A DNA stretch of 64,000 nucleotides, from the NCBI RefSeq assembly GCF_011397635.1, contig NC_064757.1:31201339-31265338 (forward strand), read 5' to 3'. Both the position numbers and the translations under genes were made by a program. Below are positions 23,071 to 33,109 of the stretch, piece by piece (the stretch's first letter is position 1; every line of letters begins with the position of its first letter). This DNA is from Epinephelus fuscoguttatus. Lineage: Eukaryota; Chordata; Actinopteri; Perciformes; Serranidae. The notes beneath the pieces were generated by a model. That model ran no database searches and had not been told where the DNA came from. It saw only the letters and a program-made list of their open reading frames with translations.

Positions 23071-24270
23071 AGGGCCAGTGTGTAATGTTTGGCATGGTTT
23101 GTTGTCAATCTGAATCTGAATCTGAATATTCTACCCATTAATATGTTTATACAAGTGTGTAATCGCTATAAAATAAATTTTGTTTGGTTTTCGAAGCCTT
23201 ATAATTATGCTTTTACATATATATATATATATATATATATAGCAAGGGCCTTGCTTTAGAAAGGTCGCCATCCTGCGCCGCCATATATGTAAGGCAGCCC
23301 GAGCGGACAATCCAGCCAGCCAGAGAACGCATTTCGCGTGTATAAATGACCCAACAAAGACAGCGGAAGGAAGGAAGAAGGAGGAGGAAACAGCAGAGAG
23401 TGTTAGTAGTTCGTCGATAGAGAGTAGTGAAAAGTTTTTTTAGTTATAAAGTTTGCAAATGGACCACACTTACCACGCAACAGGAGAGAATGAACCTGAA
23501 CCGTCATCTGCGAGGAAAAGAAGATGCAACTTCACTCCTTGTGATGCACTCTGTGCGGCGCTTTTCCTCCTGATGATATATCTCCCCAACAATGGCAGCA
23601 GTAGCACCGAATCCCATTCTGTGCATTCAGCCTCTCTTCTCGCCCGCTCAGCATCAAACACATGGAGTTCCTCATCTGTGTGCTCCGGCTCAAACAGGTA
23701 TGGCTCTGGGTCTGTGTCCGCTACAAGAAACTCTTCAAAATCTCGTTCAAAGTCGTCCATTGCAGCTACTATAGTCCGGAGATATTGCTAGGCTAAATAA
23801 ACAGCTGAGCTCTGTTTACCGGCTACGCTGTCAGTCAGTGTGCGGGCTGGAGATTGGTGGAGCAGAGAGGGGAGGGGGTCCCCACTCAGTATAGTAAACG
23901 AGTATGTGTGTAAAGTTATGAAGTGTGTCTGTTATGCTAGAATAGTCAGAGTTTGGGACGGAGTCTTTTACCCCCTGGAGTGTTACCGGAGTTTCTGGAG
24001 TGCTCAAATAAACTGGCCTTTTTCCCGAATGCTCCTCTGGTCTCCTGCTCGTGAGGGATTCATTACAATATCGTAACATGGCTTAGATTTCTAAATAAAC
24101 ATTAACCTCTTCACTAGATAGACCTACTCCTGAAAAACTCGTGCGCAAGGCTTTTTGTCCCTATGAGGCCACCGTCATTTACCCAACGGGAGGGGTGAGC
24201 GAGTGAGCCCTGCAATCTAGAATTTGACCACTGATGTCACTGTTTTCAACCCATTTTACACACTGGCCCT
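23071..24270 (-). mobile_element. TTAA-flanked 1.2-kb element, copy A
   Basis: TTAA borders (23067-23070, 24271-24274) and inverted ends AGGGCCAGTGTGTAA/TTACACACTGGCCCT define 1,200 bp. A copy only a few percent different lies at 25496-26696. It carries an open frame on the minus strand (23470-23760). A (TA)n run is at 23216-23240. The piggyBac-like label rests on the TTAA target; no piggyBac transposase is seen. Confidence 0.75.
23470..23760 (-). CDS. Transposon-borne acidic ORF, copy A
   Basis: A 96-residue frame starting MDDFERDFEEFLVADTDPEP and continuing YLFEPEHTDEELHVFDAERA. The 'YLFEPEHTDEEL' string resembles the N-terminal region of P2X7-tail-like proteins often carried by fish DNA transposons; that is a resemblance from memory, not a search. 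Copy B keeps the frame with only about three amino-acid changes in 96, so it may be a real first exon of the element's gene. No catalytic domain follows. Confidence 0.4.
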   Translation of the reverse strand: MDDFERDFEEFLVADTDPEPYLFEPEHTDEELHVFDAERARREAECTEWDSVLLLPLLGRYIIRRKSAAQSASQGVKLHLLFLADDGSGSFSPVAW

Positions 24271-25495
24271 TTAAAAATATATCGTTTTTGAATCGTATCA
24301 TAACCCGTGTATCTAGATACGTATTGAATCATCTATCATAGAGAAATTCCCAACCCTAATAATGAGAGCGCTGTTGTTTGAAGTGATAGAGCACTCTATT
24401 TCTACATGAGTTACCATTAAGTTCATCACACATTCACACCGCTTGACACGCCCAGGGTGCACCCTGCTGCTCCGAATGCGTGTAGTTCTGAATAACCCAA
24501 TGGTACATCCCAACAGCACTCTGAATTTACGAGCGGTCTAATTTGTGCCAGAGTTCTCTCCAGCACTCGGAGTGAGTACTTCCAAGAGGACTCATTTACA
24601 GTGTTTATGTTTTAAGTTTGATACAGTCCGTGGTTGTGACAACACAACTTCTCGGAAGTCCAGAGGGCTCCTTTAAAGGCACAGTTTCTGAATACAGACT
24701 GTGTTCGTTTCTCTGTGAATTGAACGTTATGATACTGTCACAGTAGCACCTACACTTGCTTAGCATAAAAAAATATATATTTTTGCAATATAGCACCTTT
24801 AAAGATGCTTATTTTGAAAAATAAGAAAAGGATGAATTAACATACTCAACTCTTCCACACTGCATGGTAATAAATGTTTATTTTTTTTATGTAATTCATA
24901 GACCGTCTTAGGGTTGAGCTACTGTGTGTTTGCTCTCATGTTTCTGTGCTTTCTCTTACTGGAACATCCCTGTGGTTGCAGATACAGTTAATGTGCCAGA
25001 AACCAATGTCACGAGGGTGCAACACGATACCATATGTCAGTAAAACTCAATTAACGTACTAGACTTCATCTGGAAACACTCAGCACTCAGGAATCGACCA
25101 CACAAAGCATTTGATGTGCTTGAAGACAACATGAGACGACAAAATGTATACAGTAAGTTCTGGAGAGAGAATACTTGAGTGCAGAAGTCAAGCAGTCAGT
25201 GGTTATTCATTGTTGCAGCAGAATACATTGGTCCACAAAAAGGCACCTGTTTGAACTTTTTTTATAAACAGAAAAAAAAAGCCTTAGATTTTAAGTATCT
25301 TAAACTATGTGTGACACTATACTGGATTTTCCCAAATACCTGCACAGAGCCCAGATCTTATCCTGTCATCTTCAACTGTTGTGTCTCTCTGTTTTTCTTT
25401 CACCTTACAAGTTTCTGTCTGATATTAAGAATTTCAAGCACGCACCCAAATTAATCATTGATTGATACAACATGTTCGTGCTTGGTGGATATTAA

Positions 25496-26696
25496 AGGGC
25501 CAGTGTGTAATATTTGGCATGGTTTGTTGTCAATCTGAATCTGAATCTGAATATTCTACCCATTAATATGTTTATACAAGTGTATAATCGCTATAAAATA
25601 AATTTTGTTTGGTTTTCGTAGCCTTATAATTATGCTTTTATATATATATATATATATTTATATATAGCAAGGGCCTTGCTTTAGAAAGGTCGCCATCCTG
25701 CGCCGCCATGTATGTAAGGCAGCCCGAGCGGACAATCCAGCCAGCCAGAGAACGCGTTTCGCGTGTATAAATGAACCAACGAAGACAGCGGAAGGAAGGA
25801 AGAAGGAGGAGGAAACAGCAGAGTGTGTTAGTAGTTTGTCGATAGAGAGTAGTGAAAAGTTTTTTTAGTTATAAAGTTTGCAAATGGACCACACTTACCA
25901 CGCAACAGGAGAGAATGAACCTGAACCGTCATCTGCGAGGAAAAGAAGATGCAACTTCACTCCTTGTGATGCACTCTGTGCGGCGCTTTTCCTCCTGATG
26001 ATATATCTCCCCAACAATGGCAGCAGTAGCACCGAATCCCATTCTGTGCATTCAGCCTCTCTTCTCGCCCGCTCAGCATCAGACACATGGAGTTCCTCAT
26101 CTGTGTGCTTCGGCTCAAACAGGTATGGCTCTGGGTCTGTGTCCGCTACAAGAAACTCTTCAAAATCGTGTTCAAAGTCGTCCATTGCAGCTACTATAGT
26201 CCAGAGATATTGCTAGGCTAAATAAACAGCTGAGCACTGTTTACAGGCTACGCAGTCAGTCAGTGTGCGGGCTGGAGATTGGTGGAGCAGAGACGGGAGG
26301 GGGGTCCCCACTCGGTATGGTAAACGAGTATATGTGTGTATGAAGTGTGTCTGTTATGCTAGAAGAGTCAGAGTTTGGGACGGAGTCTTTTACCCCCTGG
26401 AGTGTTACCGGAGTTTTTGGAGTGCTCAAATAAACTGGCCTTTTTCCCGAATGCTCCTCTGGTCTCCTGCTCGTGAGGGATTCATTACAATATCGTAACA
26501 TGGCTTAGACTTCTAAATAAACATTAACCTCGTCGCCATATAGACCTACTCCCGAAAAACTCGTGCGCAAGGCTTTTTGTCCCTATGAGGCCACTGTCAT
26601 TTACCCGATGGGAGGAGTGAGTGAGTGAGTGAGTCTTGCAATCTAGAATTTGACCACTGATGTCACTGTTTTCAACCCATTTTACACACTGGCCCT
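25496..26696 (-). mobile_element. TTAA-flanked 1.2-kb element, copy B, in Ly6 pseudogene intron 2
   Basis: Same ends and orientation as copy A, with TTAA at 25492-25495 and 26697-26700, 1,201 bp. The near identity to copy A indicates recent transposition or exchange. Removing it joins the intron 2 relic ('cttggtggatatta' to 'acatgttacgatatgttttg'), which aligns with intron 2 of Ly6-1. Confidence 0.8.
25895..26185 (-). CDS. Transposon-borne acidic ORF, copy B
   Basis: The counterpart of 23470-23760: MDDFEHDFEEFLVADTDPEP, then YLFEPKHTDEELHVSDAERA, 96 residues. Differences from copy A in the encoded protein are R/H, E/K and F/S near the N-terminus. Function unknown. Confidence 0.4.
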   Translation of the reverse strand: MDDFEHDFEEFLVADTDPEPYLFEPKHTDEELHVSDAERARREAECTEWDSVLLLPLLGRYIIRRKSAAQSASQGVKLHLLFLADDGSGSFSPVAW

Positions 26697-28074
26697 TTAA
26701 ACATGTTACGATATGTTTTGTGAGCAGGTTTGAGAGTTTACCCACCATCTTTTGCAGGCTGTCAAACCAGTTCAGCCCCCTGTAGGAACCATGGTGCACT
26801 GTGGGGGGACTGTAACAGAGCCTCACCAACTGGTCCCAGTGCCATCATCCAGGATTTGTAACAGCTTTAGATAAAGGTTTCCTTAAATCAGAGGCAGGGC
26901 TCCTACACATTTATATACGATATTGCCAAGCCATCCATCCAAAAACTTGCATCTACCCATTGTAAACCACATGAAACTCGTCTTCTTGTGGAAGGTGCAG
27001 TGTTGGAGTGAAACTTGATACTTGGGGGGCTGGAGGAGGGTCATGGGGCAGCGGACTGGACATACCACTTGTCAATCAGGTAAAAGGGGCGGTATGTTTT
27101 CTGAGACGTTTGCTCTCACACAAACTGTGCTTGGCCCGGCATAAAACACAATCCAGATTGATTAAATTATTTTTGGAAATACCTAATTTTCTATTTTAGA
27201 AAACAGTATTTTAGAACAGTGGTAATAGTCTGGAAACATAAATATTTTTCCATACTTTTCCATACTTTCCATACAGAACAGGCAAATTTATCCAAAATGC
27301 AGCAGGCAGGAACAAAGGCTGTGTGTGTGGAAAAGGGCTCGTGCAGATACTGCAGACTATAATAAGGGAAATTAAAAACAAATGTGCAGGACATGAGTCA
27401 CTGCAGGACAGGAGTAAGTGGCTGGATGTGGAACAAAACAATGCAAAACATTTATTCAAATAAAAATGGTGGTGATTTGAACATCTTATTGCACTGCCTC
27501 ACAGTGCTGTATACTAAAATGTTTGTGTTGGGACCTTACTCACCACCTCTGCTATGGGGCATTAACACGGGATCACTCAGATGGGCAGGACAACAGGGTT
27601 TCCACAAACATCATGCTCAGCCAGTGGATTAGATCAAAGCTAAAAATAAAATGCAAACAACTAAGTGTGCAGGAGGAAAAGACTTGACTTTTCCAAGTGA
27701 AGTTTAAGTACATACCAGCTAGAAACAACAAGCCACACCAGGGAGGACAGGAGCCAAAAGAATGATCACTGCCAACAGGATCTTATGTAATCTGGTGTTG
27801 ATTAGGGGAGTAGCTGAGGAGGGAGGCACACTAGGGGTTGCATTCACTAACACAACATGTTTACACTGGACTACACTGTACGAGAGGAGCACCTCAGCAC
27901 AAATGGAGAGGGGAAAACTTGGGTTGACACTGCAGGAAAAGTCAGAGAATCTAGTCATAAAGATTAATCCCTTGAGGACCAAAGGAAGTATTTCACTCAG
28001 TTTAAAAATAAGTCAGCCAGGGGATGACCAAAGTTATCATGAGGGACATGACAAGTAAGTACAGTACAGTAACA

Positions 28075-28215
28075 GTGGTCAGGTATTTCAATGATGAGCA
28101 AACAAATGTCCCTGAATATGAAGACTGTTGGTTTAAAGGTAAAGCTCTATACAGGTGTCCCCTGTGTGAAGTTTTGTTATCTAGAAACAAGAATAGTACA
28201 AATCCTATTTCAGTC
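28075..28215 (+). repeat. Repeat pair, first copy
   Basis: The stretch GGTATTTCAATGATGAGCAA, then GACTGTTGGTTTAAAGG, then CTATACAGGTGTCCCCTG recurs at 28950-29065 with small differences. Its second half is like 9330-9390 downstream of Ly6-1. Between 26860 and 28075 I recognise no feature. Confidence 0.6.
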
Positions 28216-28249
28216 AGGAACACTTTTGTCAAAGAAAACTTTATTTCCA

Positions 28250-28700
28250 TTTGCAGTATTATATTTGACGGTATGGCTCTGTTCTAGGGCCCCTCTGCCT
28301 TTCCTAGGCCTATGCAGAAAGCCTCTTCCAGGCGGCTATGTGGAAGGCGGAGAGAGCACACCTCTCCGCCCTTCCATGCGTCTACATGGTAAGCCTAAGG
28401 CAGAAAGAGCAGCAACAAAGACCCCCCGGGAACAGAACCAAACCAGCATCAATGACAAACAGAAATGACATTGATAAGTCAGATACAGCATGAAAAGGAC
28501 GAGCTGGGGTGGAGGCGGGTTGCAAAGCATCTTGCAGAGGAAGCAGCAACAGTAGGCAGGCCAGAGCGGTTTAAATAGGGCGCCCTGAATGAGATTCCTC
28601 AATTAGTTGCATAGAAAGGAATCATGTGATCTATCAGCTGACTCCCCTCCATCAACTGATGGAGCTAGGATGCAAGCTGAGCTTGACATGTCCTGCCTGA
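28250..28700. other. Unassigned non-coding stretch
   Basis: Moderately GC-rich DNA with an imperfect inverted repeat around 'ttcctaggcctatgcagaaa' and 'gcctaaggcagaaagagcag'. It has no convincing frame and no recognised family. It could be a worn transposon. Confidence 0.25.
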
Positions 28701-28799
28701 ACTAATGCTATGCTCAAATTTAGGTAATTTGACAACTTTTTAAGACCTATGATAGCTGATAGCTGATAGTTTTATTATTTAAATTGAAATATGTCTGAA

Positions 28800-28945
28800 G
28801 AGCCTGGTCTCACTCCGAAGTCGTCAAAATCTGGTGCTTGGGCAGTGACTTGCAGCATCAGAAACCAACAAGAAAAGGCGTCCTTTAACATCAGCATGAT
28901 ACGCAGCCGGTTGCCACTATAGTTTAATGGCGCCGAAGACAATGC
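28800..28945 (-). repeat. Dispersed repeat, related to 56780-57005 and 58160-58440
   Basis: Read on the minus strand it shares the strings 'gttggtttctgatgctgcaa', 'gtcactgcccaagc' and 'gattttgacgacttcggagt' with the + strand blocks near 57.0 and 58.4 kb. The three copies mark one dispersed family, class unknown. Confidence 0.55.
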
Positions 28946-28949
28946 ATGT

Positions 28950-29065
28950 AACAGGTATTTCAATGATGAGCAAACAAATATAAAGACTGTTGGTTTGAAG
29001 GCGAGGCTCTACACAGGTGTCCTCTGTGTGAAGTTTTGTTATCCAGAAACAAAAAAAAGTACAAA
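28950..29065 (+). repeat. Repeat pair, second copy
   Basis: Second copy of the 28075-28215 sequence, with a short internal deletion. The sequence after it (29125-29180, 'aacaataaaattttctgacc') resembles 11725-11760 downstream of Ly6-1, which suggests an old duplicated block rather than chance. Confidence 0.5.
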
Positions 29066-29553
29066 TTTTATTTTAGGGTATTTGATATTATTTTAAAACT
29101 TCTTATTGCTAGACATCCACAATGACACTTTTTGGTATATTGAAATAACAATAAAATTTTCTGACCTCTTGAGCTTTTGAAAGCATGACTGCCTGAGTCT
29201 TAATGAGGGGGTCCTCAGAGTTAGTGCAGGGAGGTCGGCTAATTATCATTTGGTTATTTAAGTTTTAATTTTTTTTTTTTTTTCAAAAATTAAAATGTGT
29301 CTGAAAAAACACATTAACATGAGTCCAATTTATAAGCAAAAATCAATTGCCCTATTCATGAAAAAAAAATTGCGGTACACAACACTGATGATAAGCTAAG
29401 TGTTACCCATGAATCCATGCATAGTCATGTTAATAAATGAAGAAAGACAACACGCACTCTCAATCTGAGAGACAGTGGAGCACAAAGGCTCCGGAGAAGA
29501 AGCCGAGTTAGTGACATCCAGAATGGCCGAGTTAGCAAGATGCAGTAATAGAA

Positions 29554-29555
<2 letters not shown>

Positions 29556-29593
<38 letters not shown>

Positions 29594-30256
29594 AGAGAAG
29601 GGGCCCGGTGTATTATAGGGGGGTCCTGCGGCAGACTAGGCCTAAGTCAGCCTAACTAGGGGCTGGTACAGGGCAAGCCTGAGCCAGCCCTAACTATAAG
29701 CTTTATCAAAGAGGAAAGTCTTAAGTCTAGTCTTAAATGTGGAGACGGTGTCTGCCTCCCGGACCGTAACATGAAGATGATTCCACAGGAGAGGAGCCTG
29801 ATAGCTGAAGGCTCTGGCTCCTGATCTACTTTTGGGACCACGAGTAACCCTGCGTTCTCAGAGCGCAGTGTTCTGGTGGGATAATATGACACTCTCTAAG
29901 ATATGATGGAGCCTGACCATTTAGAGCTTTATAAGTTAACAGTAGAATTTTAAATTCAATTCTGGATTTTACAGGGAGCCAGTGCAGAGAAGCTAAAACA
30001 GGAGAAATATGATCTCGTTTCTTAGTTCCTGTTAGTACACGTGCTGCTGCATTCTGGATTAGTTGAAGAGTTTTTAAGGACTTACTAGAGCTACCTGATA
30101 ATAGAGAGTTACAGTAATCCAGCCTAGAGGTAACAAAAGTGTGGACCAATTTTTCTGCATCTTTTCGGGTCAGGATAGGCCTAATTTTCGCAATGTTACG
30201 CAGATGAAAAAATGCAGTCCGTGAGGTTTGTTTTAAATGAGAATTAAAAGACAACT
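29556..30256 (-). mobile_element. 5'-truncated L2-like LINE
   Basis: The minus strand (29826-30254) encodes 142 residues of a LINE reverse-transcriptase C-terminal region: 'TAFFHLRNIAKIRPILTRKD', 'FVTSRLDYCNSLLSGSS', 'IQNAAARVLTGTKKRDHI', 'LHWLPVKSRIEFKILLLTYK'. The remainder to 29590 is its 3' part, ending next to a (GA)n run (29560-29590). The 5' end is cut at about 30256. The motif series is characteristic of L2/Maui-type fish LINEs. Confidence 0.8.
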
Positions 30257-30779
30257 CACAAGGTTCACTGACAAAACAACTGTCTTATACTAAACACGTT
30301 TTTCAAACAAATATAACATGCTAACGTTATTAGCACAAGCCTATAGCATTTTAGATTGTACAAATTAGCCTAGCAACAAAGGGAGATCTCTGCTCATATG
30401 AAGCCAGGATAAAGTATAAATGCCTGAAGGATAAATTACACAAAAGACTTGCTATGCTATTTATGTGGAGGCTTTATTGTCTCCACAATTCATTGTTTCC
30501 TATCTGTGAAATTAAAGTTAATTAAAAGCTTCATTTCCACTGAGGGGAATGGTCTCACTTACATAAACAGACAGGAGGTCTACGTCGCTGCAACAGGTTA
30601 TTACATTTCAGGGGAGGTACACATCAGGCTATGGCAACACAGAGCCATGCAAGAAATATGAATGTATGAGTCTACCAATAATTATTATTTTGTACATTGC
30701 CTACTATAAAAAGGGAGGTTTATACATGGCACTTTAGGCCACCCTACATGTTATTTTAGGCCCAGTTTGAAATGCATCT

Positions 30780-31539
30780 CCGTTTCATGCCATATATGTG
30801 GTATGGGGTCTGTAAGGGACCGAGCTGGCAGACAAGAGGAGACTCAGGTGGTTTTCAAAAGAGGGCTTTTATTTTACCCAAAAAAAGCAAAAAAAAAAAA
30901 AAAAGGTACAAATGACAAAATATATAACTAAAGTTCTGGGCCCATAAAAGAGGTCAAATAAACAGAACTCAACTAAAGTGACCTTAACACCACCAACAGA
31001 CCTTACAAAGTGGACACAATGGGGAACATAGATACTGGCTGATCAGACCATTAAGATACAAGAGGGATGACAGACAGACAAACACTACCAACTAAATAAC
31101 AAAACAGAATACACAAGTTAACCAAGTGTGTGCGCTACAAATAGAAACTAATGTACTGTCAAAACTGTAAAATAAAATGAGTATGATGTATGAAACAAAA
31201 TCCAATGTGTTGTCATTTATTTGTTTGTAATGTGAGATGTAATTAAGATAAGCTAAATGAGGAAAAAATTAACTACAAATGTAAAAGAAACCAAAGTGTG
31301 AGTGCCAGCTGGGATACAGACTTTAATGCAGCTGTGTGGCTGCAAGTGTGGCCATCACAGGGTCCCTGCTTCATCTCTCTTTCAGCTAAAAGGTCATTGG
31401 TCTGAAAAATGTTGAAGACTCCTGCTTACTGGCAGGCCGGCTGTTAGGAAATACAAGCAGAGGGACAGCATTTTCAAAAGCAGGCCCCTCATCTTGAGGC
31501 TACTTTAATCATACATTGATCAAATTGTGTGCAGAACTA
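30780..31539. other. Unassigned stretch left of the Tc1/mariner element
   Basis: AT-rich DNA with an A-run (30888-30904) and a block starting GGTCTGTAAGGGACCGAGCT that looks like part of an unassigned repeat. No frame, RNA gene or paired ends could be supported. 30257-30780 likewise shows nothing specific. Confidence 0.2.
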
Positions 31540-33104
31540 CACCGCGTTCCAAATTATTATGCAAATTGTATTTAAGTGTCATAAAGATTAATTTTTTTGT
31601 TTTTCAATTAAACTCATGGATGGTATTGTGTCTCAGGGCTCTTTGGATCACTGAAATCAATCTCAGACACCTGTGATAATTAGTTGGCCAGGTGAGCCCA
31701 ATTAAAGGAAAAACTACTGAAGAAGGATGTTCCACATTATTAAGCAGACCACCATTTTCAAGCAATATGGGAAAGAAAAAGGATCTCTTTGCTGCTGAAA
31801 AGTGTGAAATAGTTGAATGCCTTGGACGAGGTATGAAAACCTTAGATATTTCACGAAAACTTAAGCGTGATCATCGTACTGTTAAGAGATTTGTGGCTGA
31901 TTCAGAGCACACACAGGTTCGTGCAGATAAAGGCACAATGAGGAAGGTTTCTGCCAGACAAATACATCGGATTAAGAGAGCAGCTGCTAAAATGCCATTA
32001 CAAAGCAGCAAACAGGTATTTGAAGCTGCTGGTGCCTCTGGAGTCCCGCGAACATCAAGGTGTAGGATCCTCCAGAGGCTTGCAGTTATGCATAAACCTT
32101 CTATTCGGCCACCCCTAACCAATGCTCACAAGCAGAAACGGCTGCAGTGGGCCCAGAAATACATGAAGACTAATTTTCAAACAGTCTTGTTCACTGATGA
32201 GTGCCGTGCAACCCTGGATGGTCCAGATGGATGGATTAGTGGATGGTTGGTGGATGGCCACCATGTCCCAACAAGGCTGCGACGTCAGCAAGGAGGTGGC
32301 GGAGTCATGTTTTGGGCCAGAATCATGGGGAGAGAGCTGGTCGGCCCCTTTAGGGTCCCTGAAGGTGTGAAAATGACCTCTGCAAAATATGAGTTTCTGA
32401 CTGACCACTTTCTTCCATGGTACAAAAAGAACCGTGCTTTCCGAAACAAAATCATCTTCATGCACGACAATGCACCATCTCATGCTGCAAGGAATACCTC
32501 TGCATCATTGGCTGCTATGGGCATAAAAGGAGAGAAACTCATGGTGTGGCCCCCATCCTCCCCTGACCTCAACCCTATTGAGAACCTTTGGAGCATCCTC
32601 AAGCACAAGATCTTTGAGGGTGGGAGGCAGTTCACATCCAAACAGCAGCTCTGGGAGGCTATTCTGACATCCTGCAAAGAAATTCAAGCAGAAACTCTCC
32701 AAAAACTCACAAGTTCAATGGATGCAAGAATTGTGAAGCTGCTATCAAATAAGGGGTCCTGTGTTAAAATGTAACTTGACCTATTAAGATGTTTTTGATT
32801 GAAATAGCTTTTGATTTCAGTAAATATGACCTCCTAATGCTGCATATTCAACAAATGACTATTTTCAGTTCTTTACAACCTAGAAAATGTCTTGAAACTC
32901 TGTTGTGCATAATAATTTGGAACAGTGCATTTTAAGTTTTTTATTTTTTAAAAAAATACTGTTTTCATTGGGAGGTTTGTTCAATAACATTTGAATTAAA
33001 CTTTAACAGCTGATGACTTGAAAATTATGCTGACTGTCATTTGCATCAACTATTTAGGAAAATCAGAGAAAAATATAATTTGCATAATAATTTGGAACGC
33101 AGTG
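31540..33104 (+). mobile_element. Complete-looking Tc1/mariner transposon, DD37E type
   Basis: The 1,565-bp element is bounded by TA on both sides (31538-31539, 33105-33106). Its inverted ends differ at one base over the first 25 or so: CACCGCGTTCCAAATTATTA on the left, CACTGCGTTCCAAATTATTA read in from the right. A single long transposase frame fills the middle. In the enzyme 37 residues separate the second D from E, which fits the DD37E (TRT) group of Tc1-like elements known from vertebrates. Near-identical ends and an open frame suggest recent activity. Confidence 0.88.
31692..32774 (+). CDS. Tc1/mariner transposase, DD37E
   Basis: A 360-codon frame; the likely true start is ATG 31767 (MGKKKDLFAAEKC), giving 335 residues, since the 25 residues before it look like translated leader. 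The enzyme binds the terminal inverted repeats and carries out cut-and-paste transposition into TA. Residues after the start form a paired helix-turn-helix region (EIVECLGRGMKTLDISRKL and, further on, SARQIHRIKR). The catalytic triad is D in LFTDECRATLDG, D in FMHDNAPSHAA and E in SPDLNPIENLW, with 37 residues between the last two. A glycine-rich GGGGVMFWA block is also present. No stop or frameshift is seen. Whether it is expressed is unknown. Confidence 0.88.
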   Translation: MSPIKGKTTEEGCSTLLSRPPFSSNMGKKKDLFAAEKCEIVECLGRGMKTLDISRKLKRDHRTVKRFVADSEHTQVRADKGTMRKVSARQIHRIKRAAAKMPLQSSKQVFEAAGASGVPRTSRCRILQRLAVMHKPSIRPPLTNAHKQKRLQWAQKYMKTNFQTVLFTDECRATLDGPDGWISGWLVDGHHVPTRLRRQQGGGGVMFWARIMGRELVGPFRVPEGVKMTSAKYEFLTDHFLPWYKKNRAFRNKIIFMHDNAPSHAARNTSASLAAMGIKGEKLMVWPPSSPDLNPIENLWSILKHKIFEGGRQFTSKQQLWEAILTSCKEIQAETLQKLTSSMDARIVKLLSNKGSCVKM

Positions 33105-33109
33105 TACAA

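Larger units (their letters stand above)
21671..24358. mobile_element. hAT-type element (TAGGGTTGGGAA ends), host of an inner insertion
   Basis: Terminal inverted repeats TAGGGTTGGGAA and TTCCCAACCCTA are flanked by a perfect 8-bp duplication ATAATGAG (21663-21670, 24359-24366). The internal 22015-22300 is homologous to 16640-17000. A cluster of 'atcgaatcgt' repeats (22890-23060) lies near the right end. The inner element 23071-24270 interrupts it. No transposase frame is seen. Confidence 0.8.
21143..24798. mobile_element. TTAA-flanked (piggyBac-like) element containing two nested transposons
   Basis: TTAA lies at both borders (21139-21142, 24799-24802). The ends are AGGTCCCATATTATG and, read inward from the right, AGGTGCTATATTGC. 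Without the nested hAT (21671-24358) it is about 1 kb and codes for nothing. The left part (21143-21350) is the very common fish 'catattatgatcattttcag' repeat. It sits in intron 1 of the Ly6 pseudogene. Confidence 0.65.
20952..26855 (+). pseudogene. Ly6 pseudogene (Ly6-1/2 subfamily) torn by transposons
   Basis: Three exon relics lie in the right order. The exon 1 tail and its donor are at about 20952-20982 (ATCCTATTTAACTGTCAGCAG then GTGAGAAC), without an ATG. The second half of exon 2 is at about 25341-25410 (CCTGCACAGAGCCCAGATCT, TTCAACTGTTGTGTCTCTCT), missing its first half with the LRCYTC motif and its donor. The exon 3 relic is at 26758-26855 (GGCTGTCAAACCAGTTCAGC), with deletions. Intron 1 contains the nested transposons 21143-24798, and intron 2 contains 25496-26696. 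The pieces are most like Ly6-1 and Ly6-2. With the start codon, key cysteines and reading frame lost, it cannot make a Ly6 protein. Confidence 0.75.

Noticed and set aside
23453-23791. 112-residue plus-strand ORF (and its copy at 25878-26216)
   Set aside because: It overlaps the minus-strand ORF antisense, is Ser/Arg-rich from reversed acidic codons, and resembles no family. The minus-strand frame is the better candidate.
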